64,000 nucleotides of DNA from Amanita rubescens (taxonomy: Eukaryota; Basidiomycota; Agaricomycetes; Agaricales; Amanitaceae). The stretch spans positions 868,001 through 932,000 of the forward strand of contig WION01000005.1 in assembly GCA_015039365.1 (NCBI GenBank). Direction: 5' to 3'. Of this stretch, positions 1-10,869 are shown piece after piece (position 1 is the first letter of the stretch; every line of letters starts with the position of its first letter). The notes below the pieces were generated by a model. The model did no database searches, was not told where the DNA came from, and saw only the letters and a program-made list of their open reading frames with translations. Made by a program: the position numbers and the translations under genes.

Positions 1-45
1 GATCTGATGTTTCCGGAACTTCATCCACTGTCATGAGTCCCACTG

Positions 46-1788
46 TTAAAAATCCTCGTTATCGTCGGCAAGAGATAGTAATAGATCATTCTTTTCGTCG
101 ATTGACATCCCTTTCATCAGCGCTCGGATGTTCTTGGTGTAATTTGGTTTAGACTCTCGGACTTCTTCTTCTTCCCCATTTCCGTCACCATCATCTGATG
201 TGGCTCGAATGTGACATTTGGGCGTGAATCCTCTCTTCTTCCCTCCTTTAAATGGGCCTTTCCCTTTGTTTCTTTTCTTCTTTGGGCATTGCCCTGACAT
301 GTGTCCTTTGATTCCGCAGATGAAACATAAACCGTCTCTAATATAGCGTTCTCTTTCTTCTTTGGACATAGATCTGATCACAAGCTCTAATTCTGGATCT
401 TCATCCTTTTCTAGATATTTGTGATCAATCTGCATTGCCCAGGATTCGTCGTTGTGAGAGGATGATGAATGACCGTTTCCAGATCGAGGTGAATAGGCAT
501 ATGAACGGGTTCGGATGTTGTCGAGTTTGATAGCTATGTCGTACCAGTCTTGTAACGTTTTTGGGTTCATGAGCATTGCTTTTTCGAACTCTGGTGCTGT
601 AAGTCCTTTTCCGAACATATGGAATGCTGCTTCTCCTTCGATTCCGGCTTTCGTAATTTGTTCCTTGAACTGATTTACATAATTAGGTAGGGTCATCTGT
701 TTCTTTCCTTTCATAGACGATCTGTTCTGTAGATTGAGAATTTTCGTGTATGCGTTTCCACTCGGATCGACTTCTCCCCAATCTGTCAAGAACGACAGTT
801 TAAATGCTTCCCAATCATCGAATAAAGCAGGTCTCATGATGCCTCCTTCGGTGGTGGCGCGAGATTTTCGTAGTTCTGCTAATTTATTCTTTTTCCACTG
901 TCTAGCTCCATCCGAGATCTTATTCAGGGCGGCAAGGATTTTTAAGCGGTCGGTATTCATCTGCTCAGGATTCATGTCAAAGAAAATTTCAATGTCTTCT
1001 ATGAATGTATTGGCATCCTTTCGCTTCCCTTTGAATTCAGGAAGATCTCCGATGAGACTAGGGGTTCGTGGGTTGGGTATAGGGTCTGTACTTCCTCCAG
1101 ACATTCTTGGTGATGGTGGGGGTGATGGATCTCTACGTGGTGGAGTTGGGTCGGGTTTGGGTTCGTCTACTTCGATTCTGTCAGGGTCAAACGGGTCTTC
1201 TTCGTCCTTTTCTTCTTTAGGTTTCGAAGGACCTGGTTCGGGTTTGGTCGGTTGTTGGGCAGGTGTTGGTGTCGTTCCAACTGAAAGGTCACTGAGAAAA
1301 TCAAGGGATAGATTGGGTTCTTGATCTGTATCTCCTTCTTTCTCGGATTCACTATCGTTTAGGCCAAAGTTTGCTTTCTTTTTGCCTTTTGTAGTTGTCG
1401 GTGTGGGAAGGAGAGTTCTCGGTCTTAAGTTCTCTGGTAGAGCGTCAACAGTCCCTTTTATCCAAGTAGGGGTGTTGAAGTATTCGTTAGGGACAAAGTC
1501 TTGTGTTTCGGATGCTATCCAACGTTCTGTGAGGTGATCGAATCTGATGTGCTGTTCCTGAAGATATAGATCTGCGAAGTAATAGTATGATTCGTTCGGA
1601 GGTCTAGTTTCTTTTTGTGGTATCCAGAATTCTTGTTCTTTAACTGGATTTCCTCCTAAATCTTCCCAGATTCATTTTGCACCGTTTAATCTGACGTAGT
1701 ATCCGTCAAGAACGTAGTTCCCTTTACGATCTCGTGTAGCTCTATTTGGTGGAGCTCTCCAATCCGTTTTGACAACGTGGCCAGTAAC
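46..1788 (-). pseudogene. retrotransposon Gag with CCHC zinc knuckle, interrupted by a stop
   Basis: The frame is open from about 1788 down to 46 apart from a single TGA at 1672-1674, where a tryptophan codon would fit. There is no ATG between the LTR and this stop in that frame, and a TAG lies at 1789-1791, so the N-terminus is damaged or starts in an unusual way. Downstream of the stop come a Pro/Glu/Asp-rich linker, an alpha-helical capsid-like region beginning near the methionine at 1104 (LPEFKGKRKDANTFIEDIE), and a CX2CX4HX4C zinc knuckle (CFICGIKGHMSGQC) near 310-350, followed by a Lys/Gly-rich basic tail. Gag proteins package the element RNA. The part from 1104 to 46 could still be translated (352 residues). 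Confidence 0.75.
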
Positions 1789-1824
1789 CTACGGGCTGGC
1801 TTTCCGGAAGTTCGTCGAAGTGTG

Positions 1825-2330
1825 TGTTATCAAATGCCAATGAATCAATGTTCAGGCTTATTGATAAGTTCGACTTAATTGTTACGAACTCGTTAATCTT
1901 AACTTAAGTTGCAGCGGCAACTCTAGTCACGATTACAAGTCTTAAGTCAAACGTTAAGATTATAAGTTCAATTCTAAGTCAAGACGTTGACTTAGGATCT
2001 GAGGACGATTGTGGTAGATGAGTTAAGAGTAAAGTTATATTGCCAGACGACAATAAACAGCTAAGTCGAACTTAGGGTTCGACTCTAGAATACATGCGGT
2101 ATTTATACTAGCAAGTACAATGAGACGTACTAATTAATGAATAATGGTAAATACGAAAGTAAGTACAAGGACGGCGTCATATGTGGAACAAGGGATGGTA
2201 TAAGAAAGGAAACGAGTTAGTCCGTATGAATCGAGCATAAGGGGGACGATGAATAAGGTATGCATAAAGAAATAAACATGTCCGACGTATCATGTAAGCA
2301 TAATGCGGGAGTCCGTACCGTGTTGTAACA
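1825..2330 (-). repeat. 5' LTR, about 506 bp, TGTTA...TAACA ends
   Basis: The block begins TGTTAT at 1825 and ends GTAACA at 2330, giving a short inverted terminal repeat with the TG...CA ends of an LTR. The right edge coincides exactly with the point where the FunK1 reading frame is lost. The first half of this LTR (minus-strand sense) aligns with 30675-30797 and with 32556-32720. The target duplication cannot be checked because the other LTR is outside the window; the flanking host bases are CTGTT at 2331-2335. Confidence 0.8.
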
Positions 2331-3855
2331 CTGTTATCTTTAGACATCTGAGAGGCATACTCAACACCCAGGATTGCATCGATAAACAGGCGACCACAAA
2401 AATCATCTTGGTTGTCTCCCTCTAAATGAATGGCATCGATCAACATGTTTGTCCAGCTGATATCACGATGGAGAATATCATGGTCTTCAACAAGCATCCG
2501 GTGAACTGACCGCATCGATGACCCTCTCAAACCTAAACATACGCGAGGTGCTTACCTTCTACTAGATCATACATCACCTTGAGAAATTTCATCACCGATG
2601 GACAAGTTGCAAGGGACTTTCCGAGCGTTCTCATAATTAAGAGGACGTTTCGTCGTTCAACCGATTGTCCTAGAATGGGCGTGGTATTCTCGCCCAATTC
2701 CATGGATTCCTGCAAGTCTACTCGGATAATACCTGCGGTGCACAGCTTCTTTTTTGATGACGGTGAATGGATCTTTTTGAGAATTTCTAGCTCGTTGAAT
2801 CGTCGCCCCATATCGTGCCAATAGTGCTTGATTACTTTCCAATCGGTTGGATTCAATTCCCCATCGATGCCGGAGCGAACTCCAATGCCGACATAAGCGT
2901 TGCGGTGATAACCATGTCCTCGGTGAAGGTCAAACAGTCGATAAACCTGTGCGTCAGAAGCGGTGAAGTCCCCCGAAAGACTAAACTGTAAGCGCGATGG
3001 GCCATGATGATCCGAAGGCTTGATCGACGCGAACTGCTTCGTAGTAAAAGGGCGTCTTCGCACATCAGCAATGGCAGATCGCAAGGCCTCCCATGCAGCG
3101 TCTTTCTCTTTCCATTTGAACAGTTTAGAAAAGAATGCTTGATCTGGATAGTAGTCGATGATAAAGAAACCGTCGCGGTAAACGAGGATGCCTATGTGGA
3201 AGGCGTGCTGAGGTTGGTGGCACGAGACAGTGAACAGGTGTTTTAACACCTGAACTGCATTTTCGAACGGTGACTCAGGTGCAGCACCAGTTTTGACTTC
3301 GCCAACCATTTGAACGTTGGAGCAGTGAACCCTCGGTTTGAGTTTGCCACCCTCATGATATGTGAACTCGGGGGGAAGCCGATTCATTGCTTGATTGCCG
3401 TCGAGAAAGCGATCTATTTCATCAGGTTGAGCATTGACGGCGATAATGTCCTGTCGATATTCCAGTTCATCTTCGCCTTGAGTCTTGTGATCCCAAGGGA
3501 TAAATAAGAATTCCTTGTTTGCGAGCAAAGTTAGAAATCTACAGAGCGGCGCATAGATCGTCTTTGCCTTCTTCGACTTGAGAACATTTCGGAGTGTATT
3601 CCATGTAGAATTGATGGGCAATGATGGTGCGCTTGGCCCCCGCAGCCGACGACTCGGCGAAGCTGATGGCTTTGATTGAGTAACCTTCCCCACGGCCGCG
3701 TTATTCCTGCTGTCTGTCTCGATACAGAAGTTCCCCTGGACTAGCCGCTGTCTGATAAATTGGCTAAGGGCGTCGTTGGTGTGAATTGGAGTGGCTCTGT
3801 TGAGCCTCTTTAGCGAGTCGCCATTTGCTACGGTGCCAGGTATGATGCCAGACAT
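2331..3855 (-). pseudogene. FunK1-type fungal protein kinase, 3' half lost to an LTR insertion
   Basis: The start codon is at 3855. The protein has the FunK1 layout: a basic N-terminus, a long divergent N-lobe region (for example the stretch around EVKTGAAPESPFENAVQVLK), then the catalytic-loop motif ILHRDISWTNMLI at about 2435-2475, with HRD plus the downstream Asn. Soon after, at 2330, host sequence stops and the LTR begins, so the DFG-equivalent segment and the C-lobe are missing. To join the N-lobe frame to the HRD frame an apparent 23-nt intron (2533-2555) must be removed. FunK1 kinases are a family expanded in mushrooms. A truncated kinase without a C-lobe should be inactive; the remaining 3' part would lie left of the window, beyond the element. 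Confidence 0.8.
2533..2555 (-). other. apparent 23-nt GT-AG intron in the FunK1 gene
   Basis: On the minus strand GTAAGC...TTTAG separates codons GTA GAA G and GT TTG AGA. Removing exactly 23 nt gives VEGLRGS and continues in frame into the HRD motif; reading through gives a stop within the segment. The splice sites look normal but the length is about half of the other introns here. It may be a real ultra-short intron, or a deletion inside a former intron of a decaying gene. Confidence 0.45.
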
Positions 3856-4384
3856 GCCAGAATCCAGTGACTCCTACTAGTGACTAGTGATTCCGCTATT
3901 GTCAACTCTTTTGACTAGAAAAATGCTACTCCAATCTTACTTGTCTAGCCACTTTCGTCTTTTTTCCTACCTTTCCACTTGGTAATATGGGCCGCTGCTG
4001 TGCACCGTTGCGGCACGGCAGATCCGAGGCCATTTTAACTTACATAAATCGATATTTACTTTCATCAGCAATTCAGTCCCTCTGAAACTCCGAGAAAAGT
4101 GGCTCTCACTTAAGCAGCATGCATGTAATTGATCCAGAAGATGAGGGAGCTGATGCCTAGAGATATCGTTTCAATCGACCCCGGACAGGTGTCAACCCAC
4201 GGGCCAGACCGGATCCGACGTTTTCCATCAGTATGTACATCTCAATTTCAAGCAATGAAATACCCTGGACCCCTAGCCCATAAATTTAATATAAATATGT
4301 TCTCCATATCATTTACAAGCACTGGCTAGGACATTAGAGAAAGTACATATTTTATTATTAATATGATTGTTAACTTCCACTTCT
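3856..4384. other. intergenic, no gene seen
   Basis: This is upstream sequence of the broken kinase and downstream sequence of SMC6 (both minus strand). It is AT-rich near 4285-4380, consistent with the 3' UTR region of SMC6. No open frame with recognisable features was found. Confidence 0.5.
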
Positions 4385-7300
4385 TTACGATGCAAATCTT
4401 AATACTCCTTGACCACGTTCAGGATCACTCATCCTGAGCACACGAACCGCATTGCTTGGCGTAATGCTTGTCATGTCCTGCGGCGTGATCAATATATACT
4501 GCTTTTTGTCCGATGCATGGGCACTCTCGATCTGTAGTAACTTGAGCAAAGGAATTTCGCGATCCGAACGCAAAACACGCACCATCATTTTCATGCTCGT
4601 GCGACGGTTGACAGAGTCCATGAACACGTCAAATTCGTCTTTACACTTCGTTAGATGCCTATCCCACCGTAGCGATTAAAGATACGTACCCAGACATCGG
4701 AGCGGACACCCAATCGATTCCCAAAGCGACAGCAGCAAACAGATGGTCGAGAACGACTTTTCACCACCACTTAACGACCTTGGATCCTTATCGCGGTTAC
4801 CTTGTGTCGCAATTTGATCGTCTGTTTGTACCTATACTTCCATCTCAGTGACGCAATCGTGGTTTGAATTCTGTTACTGACTTTGAGCTGCAACGTCTGA
4901 TTGATGTGATTGAACAAAATCTTCCCGAAGTAGCCACGATGAGATAAGTTATACTGGAAGACGAGCTTGCAGCGGAGGGCAATATGCCTTCGGAATTCTT
5001 GCCAACGAGCGAGACGCGTCGTTAACGACTTCTTAAGAGCCTATTGTCTTGTCAATAAACGTAGCTTTTGGGTTTAATGAATTCGCACCTTATTGAGAGA
5101 AGACATTTGCTTCAGTTCCATCTGAAGCATGTCCAGCTTGGCCTTTGCCCTATTGACTTCAACAGTCATGTCTTCGACGGTAGCGCCATGTCTGACACGC
5201 CATTAACAACCGTTCGAACGTATCTAATGTGACTAACCTCCTTTCGCGTTCCCTCAGCGCCGTCTGCACTGACTCGAGGTTCCTCTTGACATCGTCTGTG
5301 CTTCGAGGATTTTCGACAGGCTCGCAAAACTCGAGTGCCTGCTCCCTCCAATTCTAAACAAAAGTGTCGTTTGTGCCGCGAAAAAAGGTGATTCATAATC
5401 ATGGAAACGCACCCTGTACTCTTCTTGTACCACCTCAGCTGCCTGCTCCGCAACAAGAATAGCTCTCATATCTTCTTCGTGCTTCTTCTCGAAATGCGCT
5501 ACATGGCTCTGTTGAACAACGCGCTTTGCCGCAGCATCTTCAGCCAAAGTCTAAGAATCAAATCGGTTAAGAACGCTAAAAGTTGCTGGAACCATGAACG
5601 ATGCCTTAATGCCTTGTTGCTTCTCGTGGAACTCGTTGAGCCGGTCGGAAATTGCATTTTGCTGCAAGAGCAATTCGCGGTTCTTCTCGCCGATTGTCAT
5701 CTTGCTTTGCATAGCCGACTGGGCCTGTCTCTTGATGCCCTCCTTCTGGTGCTCTACTTCCTGCAGAAGGTCTCAGGCAGGTTTTCGTACGCCCAGATGA
5801 CTTACCGCTTTGGCAGCCTCGAGTCCTGCGATGTTAGCTGGTAAATCATCAGTGATCTCTTGCTGCAGTGTGTCACGGGTGTATCGGGTGTTCGTTATGG
5901 TTTCCTCGGTCGCTTCCAGTTGCCTCTGTTACTGGAGTCAGTTCGAGTTGAAAGAAAAGATCAACAACGCGTACTTTGATATGGTCAACCATACCCTGCC
6001 TCTCGTTGTACTCCTGTCTCTTCGTCCCGACACTGGCTATCATAGCAGCCAACTCCGCCTCGACCCTACTCTTCTCGTTGCTGTGATGTCTATGAAAAGC
6101 GCAATCAGTATCAGCGCTATGAGAGATAATGTTTCCTAACCGGATTTCCCCCGCAGCGTCTCTGCCAGTCATTAATAGTTGATGAGTTCGGCCCATGTTA
6201 TCCAGTTTCGTTGAGGATACGCCGCCTTCCGGAAAGACGCGAACCAGAAATCCTTCACTGGACCATGCCACGCCACCGCCCATGTGTCGTAGAAGATTAT
6301 CACCATCTCTACGCGACTCAGAAAGGACAATACGTTCGATACCCGCCAAATTGATAAGAATACGGAGAACATATGGGTCCGAAACCTACAAACAAAAGTT
6401 GGGATGGAGATAACGGCTGAAAGAAAAAGGGTGATACTTCGAGAGCGCGGTGAACAGTCAAAATTTCCGCTGGCAATTCTCCACGGCTGTAATCGAACAT
6501 ATCTTTCTCGTAGATCACGATCTGGGTATTCGGACTAGAGTCCTTGTAAGTAGGCAAAGAATTTTCGAATATATGTAACGTACTTTCCAAGATCGGCAAG
6601 CAACCGCTTAAGGATCGGACGATCCCTAGCGTCGGTAAGAGCAAATGCCAGCAAATGTGAACCTAGTTGGCATCTCAGGATATTCCCCCACTTCTGGGGA
6701 TCCTTGGCATTAACATACAGCCCCAATGGGCCAAGAGGAGCTTCTCCGTGCCACTTCGTCTTGCTAATTCTGTCCAGCGCCATCTTGATATTGTTACCAT
6801 ACGGAATATACTTGTCGCTTTCTTTCTTCCTGCATTGTTCAATAATCTCTTGGTATCGCATTACTTGGCTTCTCAAATCTTTAACTTTTCTATCTTCCTC
6901 TTGTCCTGCATTTTTCAGAGTCGTGTTCAGTTGCTCAAGCTCGCGATATTCTGCTGCCAGCTGAGATTTTTTTTCTTCAAGCGCTTTTAATGTCTGCTTC
7001 GTTTCTTCAAGCTTGCGCCCTCTCTCATCACTCTTTCCCAAGGTGTGCTTTTCCATCCGTTTTTCCTCGGCCGCAATGTCTCTATTATACTTTTCTATCT
7101 GTTCATTATACTGAAGTAACTCGTCGTCCATTTTCTTGAGGTCGGACTATTCGTGCTTTGAATGAGTCATGTACCTAGCGTAGAGAAAATGGATCGTACA
7201 TTGAACTTTTGCATCCCGGCTTTATTTTCGCGTATGGTTCTCTGGAGCGACTCTTTCTCTTGGCTAAGATCGTCCATGTTTCCCAATAGGCGGTGCTCTT

Positions 7301-8823
7301 CTTCAAAGCGAGCAACATCGTCACTCGCAGCATCAAAAGCGGCCTATTTACGCGTTAACAAAGATGATATCAACAACAACAATACATACTCTTGCATCCA
7401 TAAGCTGTTTCTCGACCTTGGGAAGCTTACGGTTTGCCTTTTCGAGATCCTCTAATCTCACGCCGACCTCCAACTCTTTGGTCTTGACATGCGACCAAGC
7501 GAGTTCCTTCTTGAGTTCGTCTACTTTCTTTCTTTGCTCCCGGGCTTTCGCTGCTTCTTCATAACGGGCGACCGCTTCACGAAGGGTATTGCGAAGATCA
7601 GGAAGAGCATCGCGTTTGCGAACAAGTATCTTCGAGGTCTGGCTTATGTTTTCGAGACAGATATCATATTCTTCAGAGAGTTGTGCGAGTTGGGTGCCTT
7701 TGAGGAAGAACTACGCGCCAATGTTAGGGCAACAACGGTTTGATGGCTCGAAACATACCTTGTACTTGTCAGATGGATGGGATGAACTCAAGAATTGACG
7801 TGCGGCATCTGACGCGTTTTTTTAGTCTTGACGCGCAATTGATTTGAAAATTTTACCTTGAGTAAGAACGCTCAAAGGATTATCAACTTGAATGTTCATA
7901 TGGTCGCATATGGCAGACAACTCCTCTCGCTTCGAACTGACAACCTTATTTGTATCTTTGTTCTTGATTTTCCAAGTGGTCGAGCCCTCTTTGGTGAAGT
8001 GGCGAGTGATGGAGATGGATTTGCCGTATTCATCTGGCTTGTAAGCCTCATCGCCCTGGTTCTTGATCGTGATCGTAACTTCGGCAGCGCTGGACGCGAT
8101 GTGACTATATGCGTCGAACTAGGTAGAAAAACACGCACGATTGACCTTCTCTGATAAAAGACTTGAGGCCACTGCCGCGTCCAGTGGAGTTGGCTTTACC
8201 TCCTAACGCAACGGTGATAGCAGAAAGCACCGCGCTTTTGCCGCCTGGCACATATGAGATACGAGACGTTGACTTGAATATCATCACTTACTTCCATTGT
8301 AACCTGTCGCAGGTGGATATAAATGGATCTATAAGGGAGGTACAAAACGATAGATACCGATGATAAAATTGATCTGAGGGCCAAAATTGAATTTGAGCCA
8401 TTTATGGCACATGAACTGGTGCAGTTCTATTGACTCTATGATTCCATGATCCGCAACGCCCTATGTATATGCGATAAGCAGCTTTTTGTCACTTTAGATG
8501 GCGATACATACACCCAGGTGAGTGCGCTTCGCATCTAGATATTGGCGAATCTTGTCACCGTGCTCCTCTTCAAATTTGGTTTCTTCAGCCTCTTGATCTT
8601 CCTCTGTTGCAGTAGCAGGGGCACCATTTGGTTCCTCTGCTCCACTGCTTTCCGCAACATCGTTATCCTCTACCTCTACTACTTCATCTGAGTCAACATT
8701 GACTATTTGGTTGTTTTTCTTTAAAGACGCGTGCGCCCCATTGCTCTGAGTCCTTGGCTTCTTTGATGCATAGGAAGGTGAGGACTCGTCGTCCGAGTCT
8801 AAGGTAACACGGCGCTTGGTCAT
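4385..8823 (-). CDS. SMC6: SMC6, ATPase of the SMC5/6 complex
   Basis: SMC6 pairs with SMC5 and the Nse proteins in the nucleus for recombination repair and replication-fork stability. Visible in order: an acidic disordered N-terminus (start 8823); the [14 protein letters not shown] segment; a Walker A loop IIGYNGSGKS assembled from three exons; the SMC6-specific [31 protein letters not shown]; long coiled coil; the hinge with PLGPLGLYV near 6720; a second coiled coil; the ABC signature [22 protein letters not shown] near 4690-4775; Walker [11 protein letters not shown] interrupted by an intron near 4630-4680; and the C-terminal ITPQDMTSI and DPERGQ motifs. The gene has many introns of about 50 nt (for example 4832-4881, 8245-8291, 8304-8357). 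All key ATPase motifs are intact, so it appears functional, with roughly 1,100 residues. Confidence 0.93.
8292..8303 (-). other. 12-nt microexon encoding the centre of the SMC6 P-loop
   Basis: GTTACAATGGAA is flanked by ACAG upstream (intron 8304-8357, GTATCT...ACAG) and GTAAGT downstream (intron 8245-8291, GTAAGT...CCAG). Spliced, it gives ATC GGT TAC AAT GGA AGC GGC AAA AGC, that is IGYNGSGKS. Without it the Walker A motif has no Asn-Gly and the loop is broken. Confidence 0.85.
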
Positions 8824-9013
8824 GGTGCCGGTGAAACGCGACGCGTCGCGCGCGGAATAATATTATTATTATTATGAGTTTATGTAATCCCGAACGGGAG
8901 GGCGTGGGAATAGTGGAGCGAGGGGAGCACAAGGAGACTAGCGAGTGATTGAATGGCAACGCATTGAATTCCCATCCTTTTCACTCTTTTTCCACACATT
9001 CCTTTGATTTACA
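8824..9013. promoter_or_regulatory. shared promoter between SMC6 and a membrane-protein gene
   Basis: The two start codons face away from each other, 190 bp apart. The interval contains an ATT trinucleotide run near 8857-8876, which may act as a nucleosome-poor tract. No defined factor sites were recognised. Confidence 0.5.
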
Positions 9014-10292
9014 ATGGCTCCTTTGGCTGGCAGGCCGCCATACGCCACAGACGAACCGGATTCTATATACGAAACGCCGAAACCTATTCGCAGAGTCCGG
9101 TTGCAAGTGCCGGAAGAACCGGATAAGCGTACTACTGCCTACGACGTGTAAGTGAGACAGCTTCTAGTGCTTTTCATAAAACTGAAAACACGTACTTGAC
9201 AGATATGACAACTATCTCGAAACCGATGGTTCTACCAATCGGCAATCCGGAATAGGTGCCGTGGGAGCTGGCCTGCTAGCTATGGATGAGGACGAGGACG
9301 AGGACGAAGATGACAACGATTCTTTGGAGTCAAAACCTGTCGTCTCTGATCCTACTGCGTCAAAGAATGCTGTTCTTGCCGCTGCAACGGCTCCTGTAAA
9401 GAGTCAGAACCAGCACCAGATGAATATTGCAGCGCCGCGACCTGGATATGCTGCACCCATCGCAGCTCTCAATAATATTCCGTCTCCAGAACCCGCTGCG
9501 GCCCCGCAATATCGTCATCCATCCGCTGATGCAGAGATGCCATTGAGCAACCCCTTCATACGCCCCTCGATGGAAAACCCCTTCGATCCTCCCAGCCCTG
9601 CTGCCATTCGTGCCCATCATGGAGCATCTCCTTCTCCCTCCCTACCTCACCCACTACAACCTCCCATTACCCCCATAAGACCCGTTTTCGCTCGTCCAGC
9701 AAAGCCGACTGGCATTACCTTTGATGAGAAGCCAAAGGCCACCCGAACAGAACGAGGAGCGCTTCCTTCCCGCGGAGAGAAGGGAGACGATTTCTGGAAG
9801 CGCTTCAGTATGGTTGCAAAAGAACCGTCTGCCCGCGGCGAGAGGTTTGTATCTATATGTCTTCGTCCGTTAAGTATCTAACTGTCTCGTTCAGTCACTG
9901 GCTAAAGCAGAACCGAAGCGGTTATTCCCGTTTTTCACGCTGGATATGGTGCTTTGGCACAATTATACTCATAGTATGTTTTAAACCGTACCAGTGCGCC
10001 CAACCGTTAACAACGACATTAGGCTGTCGTGCTTGCACTGGTCCTCTGGTTCTACTTTGCTCATAACAGCCCGTCTACCTCCACACCGACAGCTGTTGGT
10101 GGATCCGCTGGCGAAGCTGCTACCCTTAGCACACCTCCCCAGGCTGGAGCAAGCTCGTCCTCAATCGTTTTCCCCACGAAAACTGTTGCCCGCAGAGATA
10201 TCTGGGATACTTTCCCTACCCCGGTCGACGACTATAGCATACCTCGTCGATCGTTCCACCTTAAGAACAGAATGGTCTACGGTTTGTTCTGA
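9014..10292 (+). CDS. predicted single-pass membrane protein, function unknown
   Basis: Four exons can be joined in frame: 9014-9147, 9203-9844, about 9895-9972 and about 10023-10292. The protein has a polar, disordered N-terminus with an acidic run (EDEDEDEDD) and Pro/Ala-rich stretches, a short positively charged segment (HWLKQNRSGYSRFSRW), one hydrophobic helix (IILIAVVLALVLWFYF) split by the third intron, and about 75 residues after it. Many short helices and prolines before one membrane anchor suggest a type II protein with most of its length in the cytosol, but topology is an inference. I do not recognise the family. Confidence 0.75.
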
Positions 10293-10869
10293 TGATCAAG
10301 ATGTTTAAGCATCGTGACGCCTTTCATGCGACGTGTAACGGTTCGGCTTAGAAGTGCAGGTGTGCCCATGTATCTTACTACTAACATTTACGCAACTGTA
10401 ATACCCTCACCCCTCTTTATACCCTTCACCTCACCGTTTTAATAGTACAAGCCAATTGATCTACTCGCATCCGAGCGCGCACACTTCATACCAATCCGTA
10501 GCCACTTACAAGCAGGGTCTTGTGTGGCCCTATTTTTTCGTTGCCATACTCTCATGTAAATATACCTCGCCCAAGTAACAAGGGCAGCCAACCATAGATC
10601 GAATGGGATAAGATATCGTTATCGGCAACCCATTCAATTGAAAGTCAGGTGCATAGAACCGACCCTGGTGTGTTTATATCCCTCGGACGTTTCATGGTTG
10701 TGGTGCTCGCAGTCCTGTAATATCAACAAACTACAGATAGCTAGGGCCTTAGGACAGATTTATGTATAGGAGAAACAACGTATCAAAGAAAAAAAAGTAA
10801 ATAAAACGGAAACTGGGCGCAGTTGCGATGCATTCACCGTGTACGTACATACTTCGGATAACCTCGTAT
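10293..10869. other. convergent intergenic region (3' UTRs)
   Basis: The upstream gene (plus) and cofilin (minus) converge here. The sequence holds an A-rich run at about 10785-10805 near the cofilin 3' side and no convincing coding frame. Confidence 0.5.

Larger units (their letters stand above)
1..2330 (-). mobile_element. Ty3/gypsy-type LTR retrotransposon, 5' portion (LTR + gag); rest lies left of the window
   Basis: An LTR at 1825-2330 is followed on the minus strand by a gag-like reading frame with a CCHC zinc knuckle, the order expected at the 5' end of an LTR retrotransposon. Protease, reverse transcriptase and integrase would lie beyond position 1 and are not seen, so assignment to Ty3/gypsy rests on the gag type and is an inference. 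The element sits inside a FunK1 kinase gene. No standard TGG-type primer-binding site was recognised just inside the LTR. CpG dinucleotides are still common, unlike in the related LTR fragments near 30.7 and 32.6 kb, so this copy looks young, although its gag is damaged. Confidence 0.85.

Noticed and set aside
2070..2100. GGTTCGACTC string suggesting a tRNA T-loop
   Set aside because: It lies inside the LTR with no acceptor or anticodon stem around it; no tRNA gene was found in the window.
4627..5170. Apparent loss of SMC6 frame suggesting a pseudogene
   Set aside because: Short introns (for example 4832-4881 and one inside Walker B) join [19 protein letters not shown] and [10 protein letters not shown]; the gene is intact.
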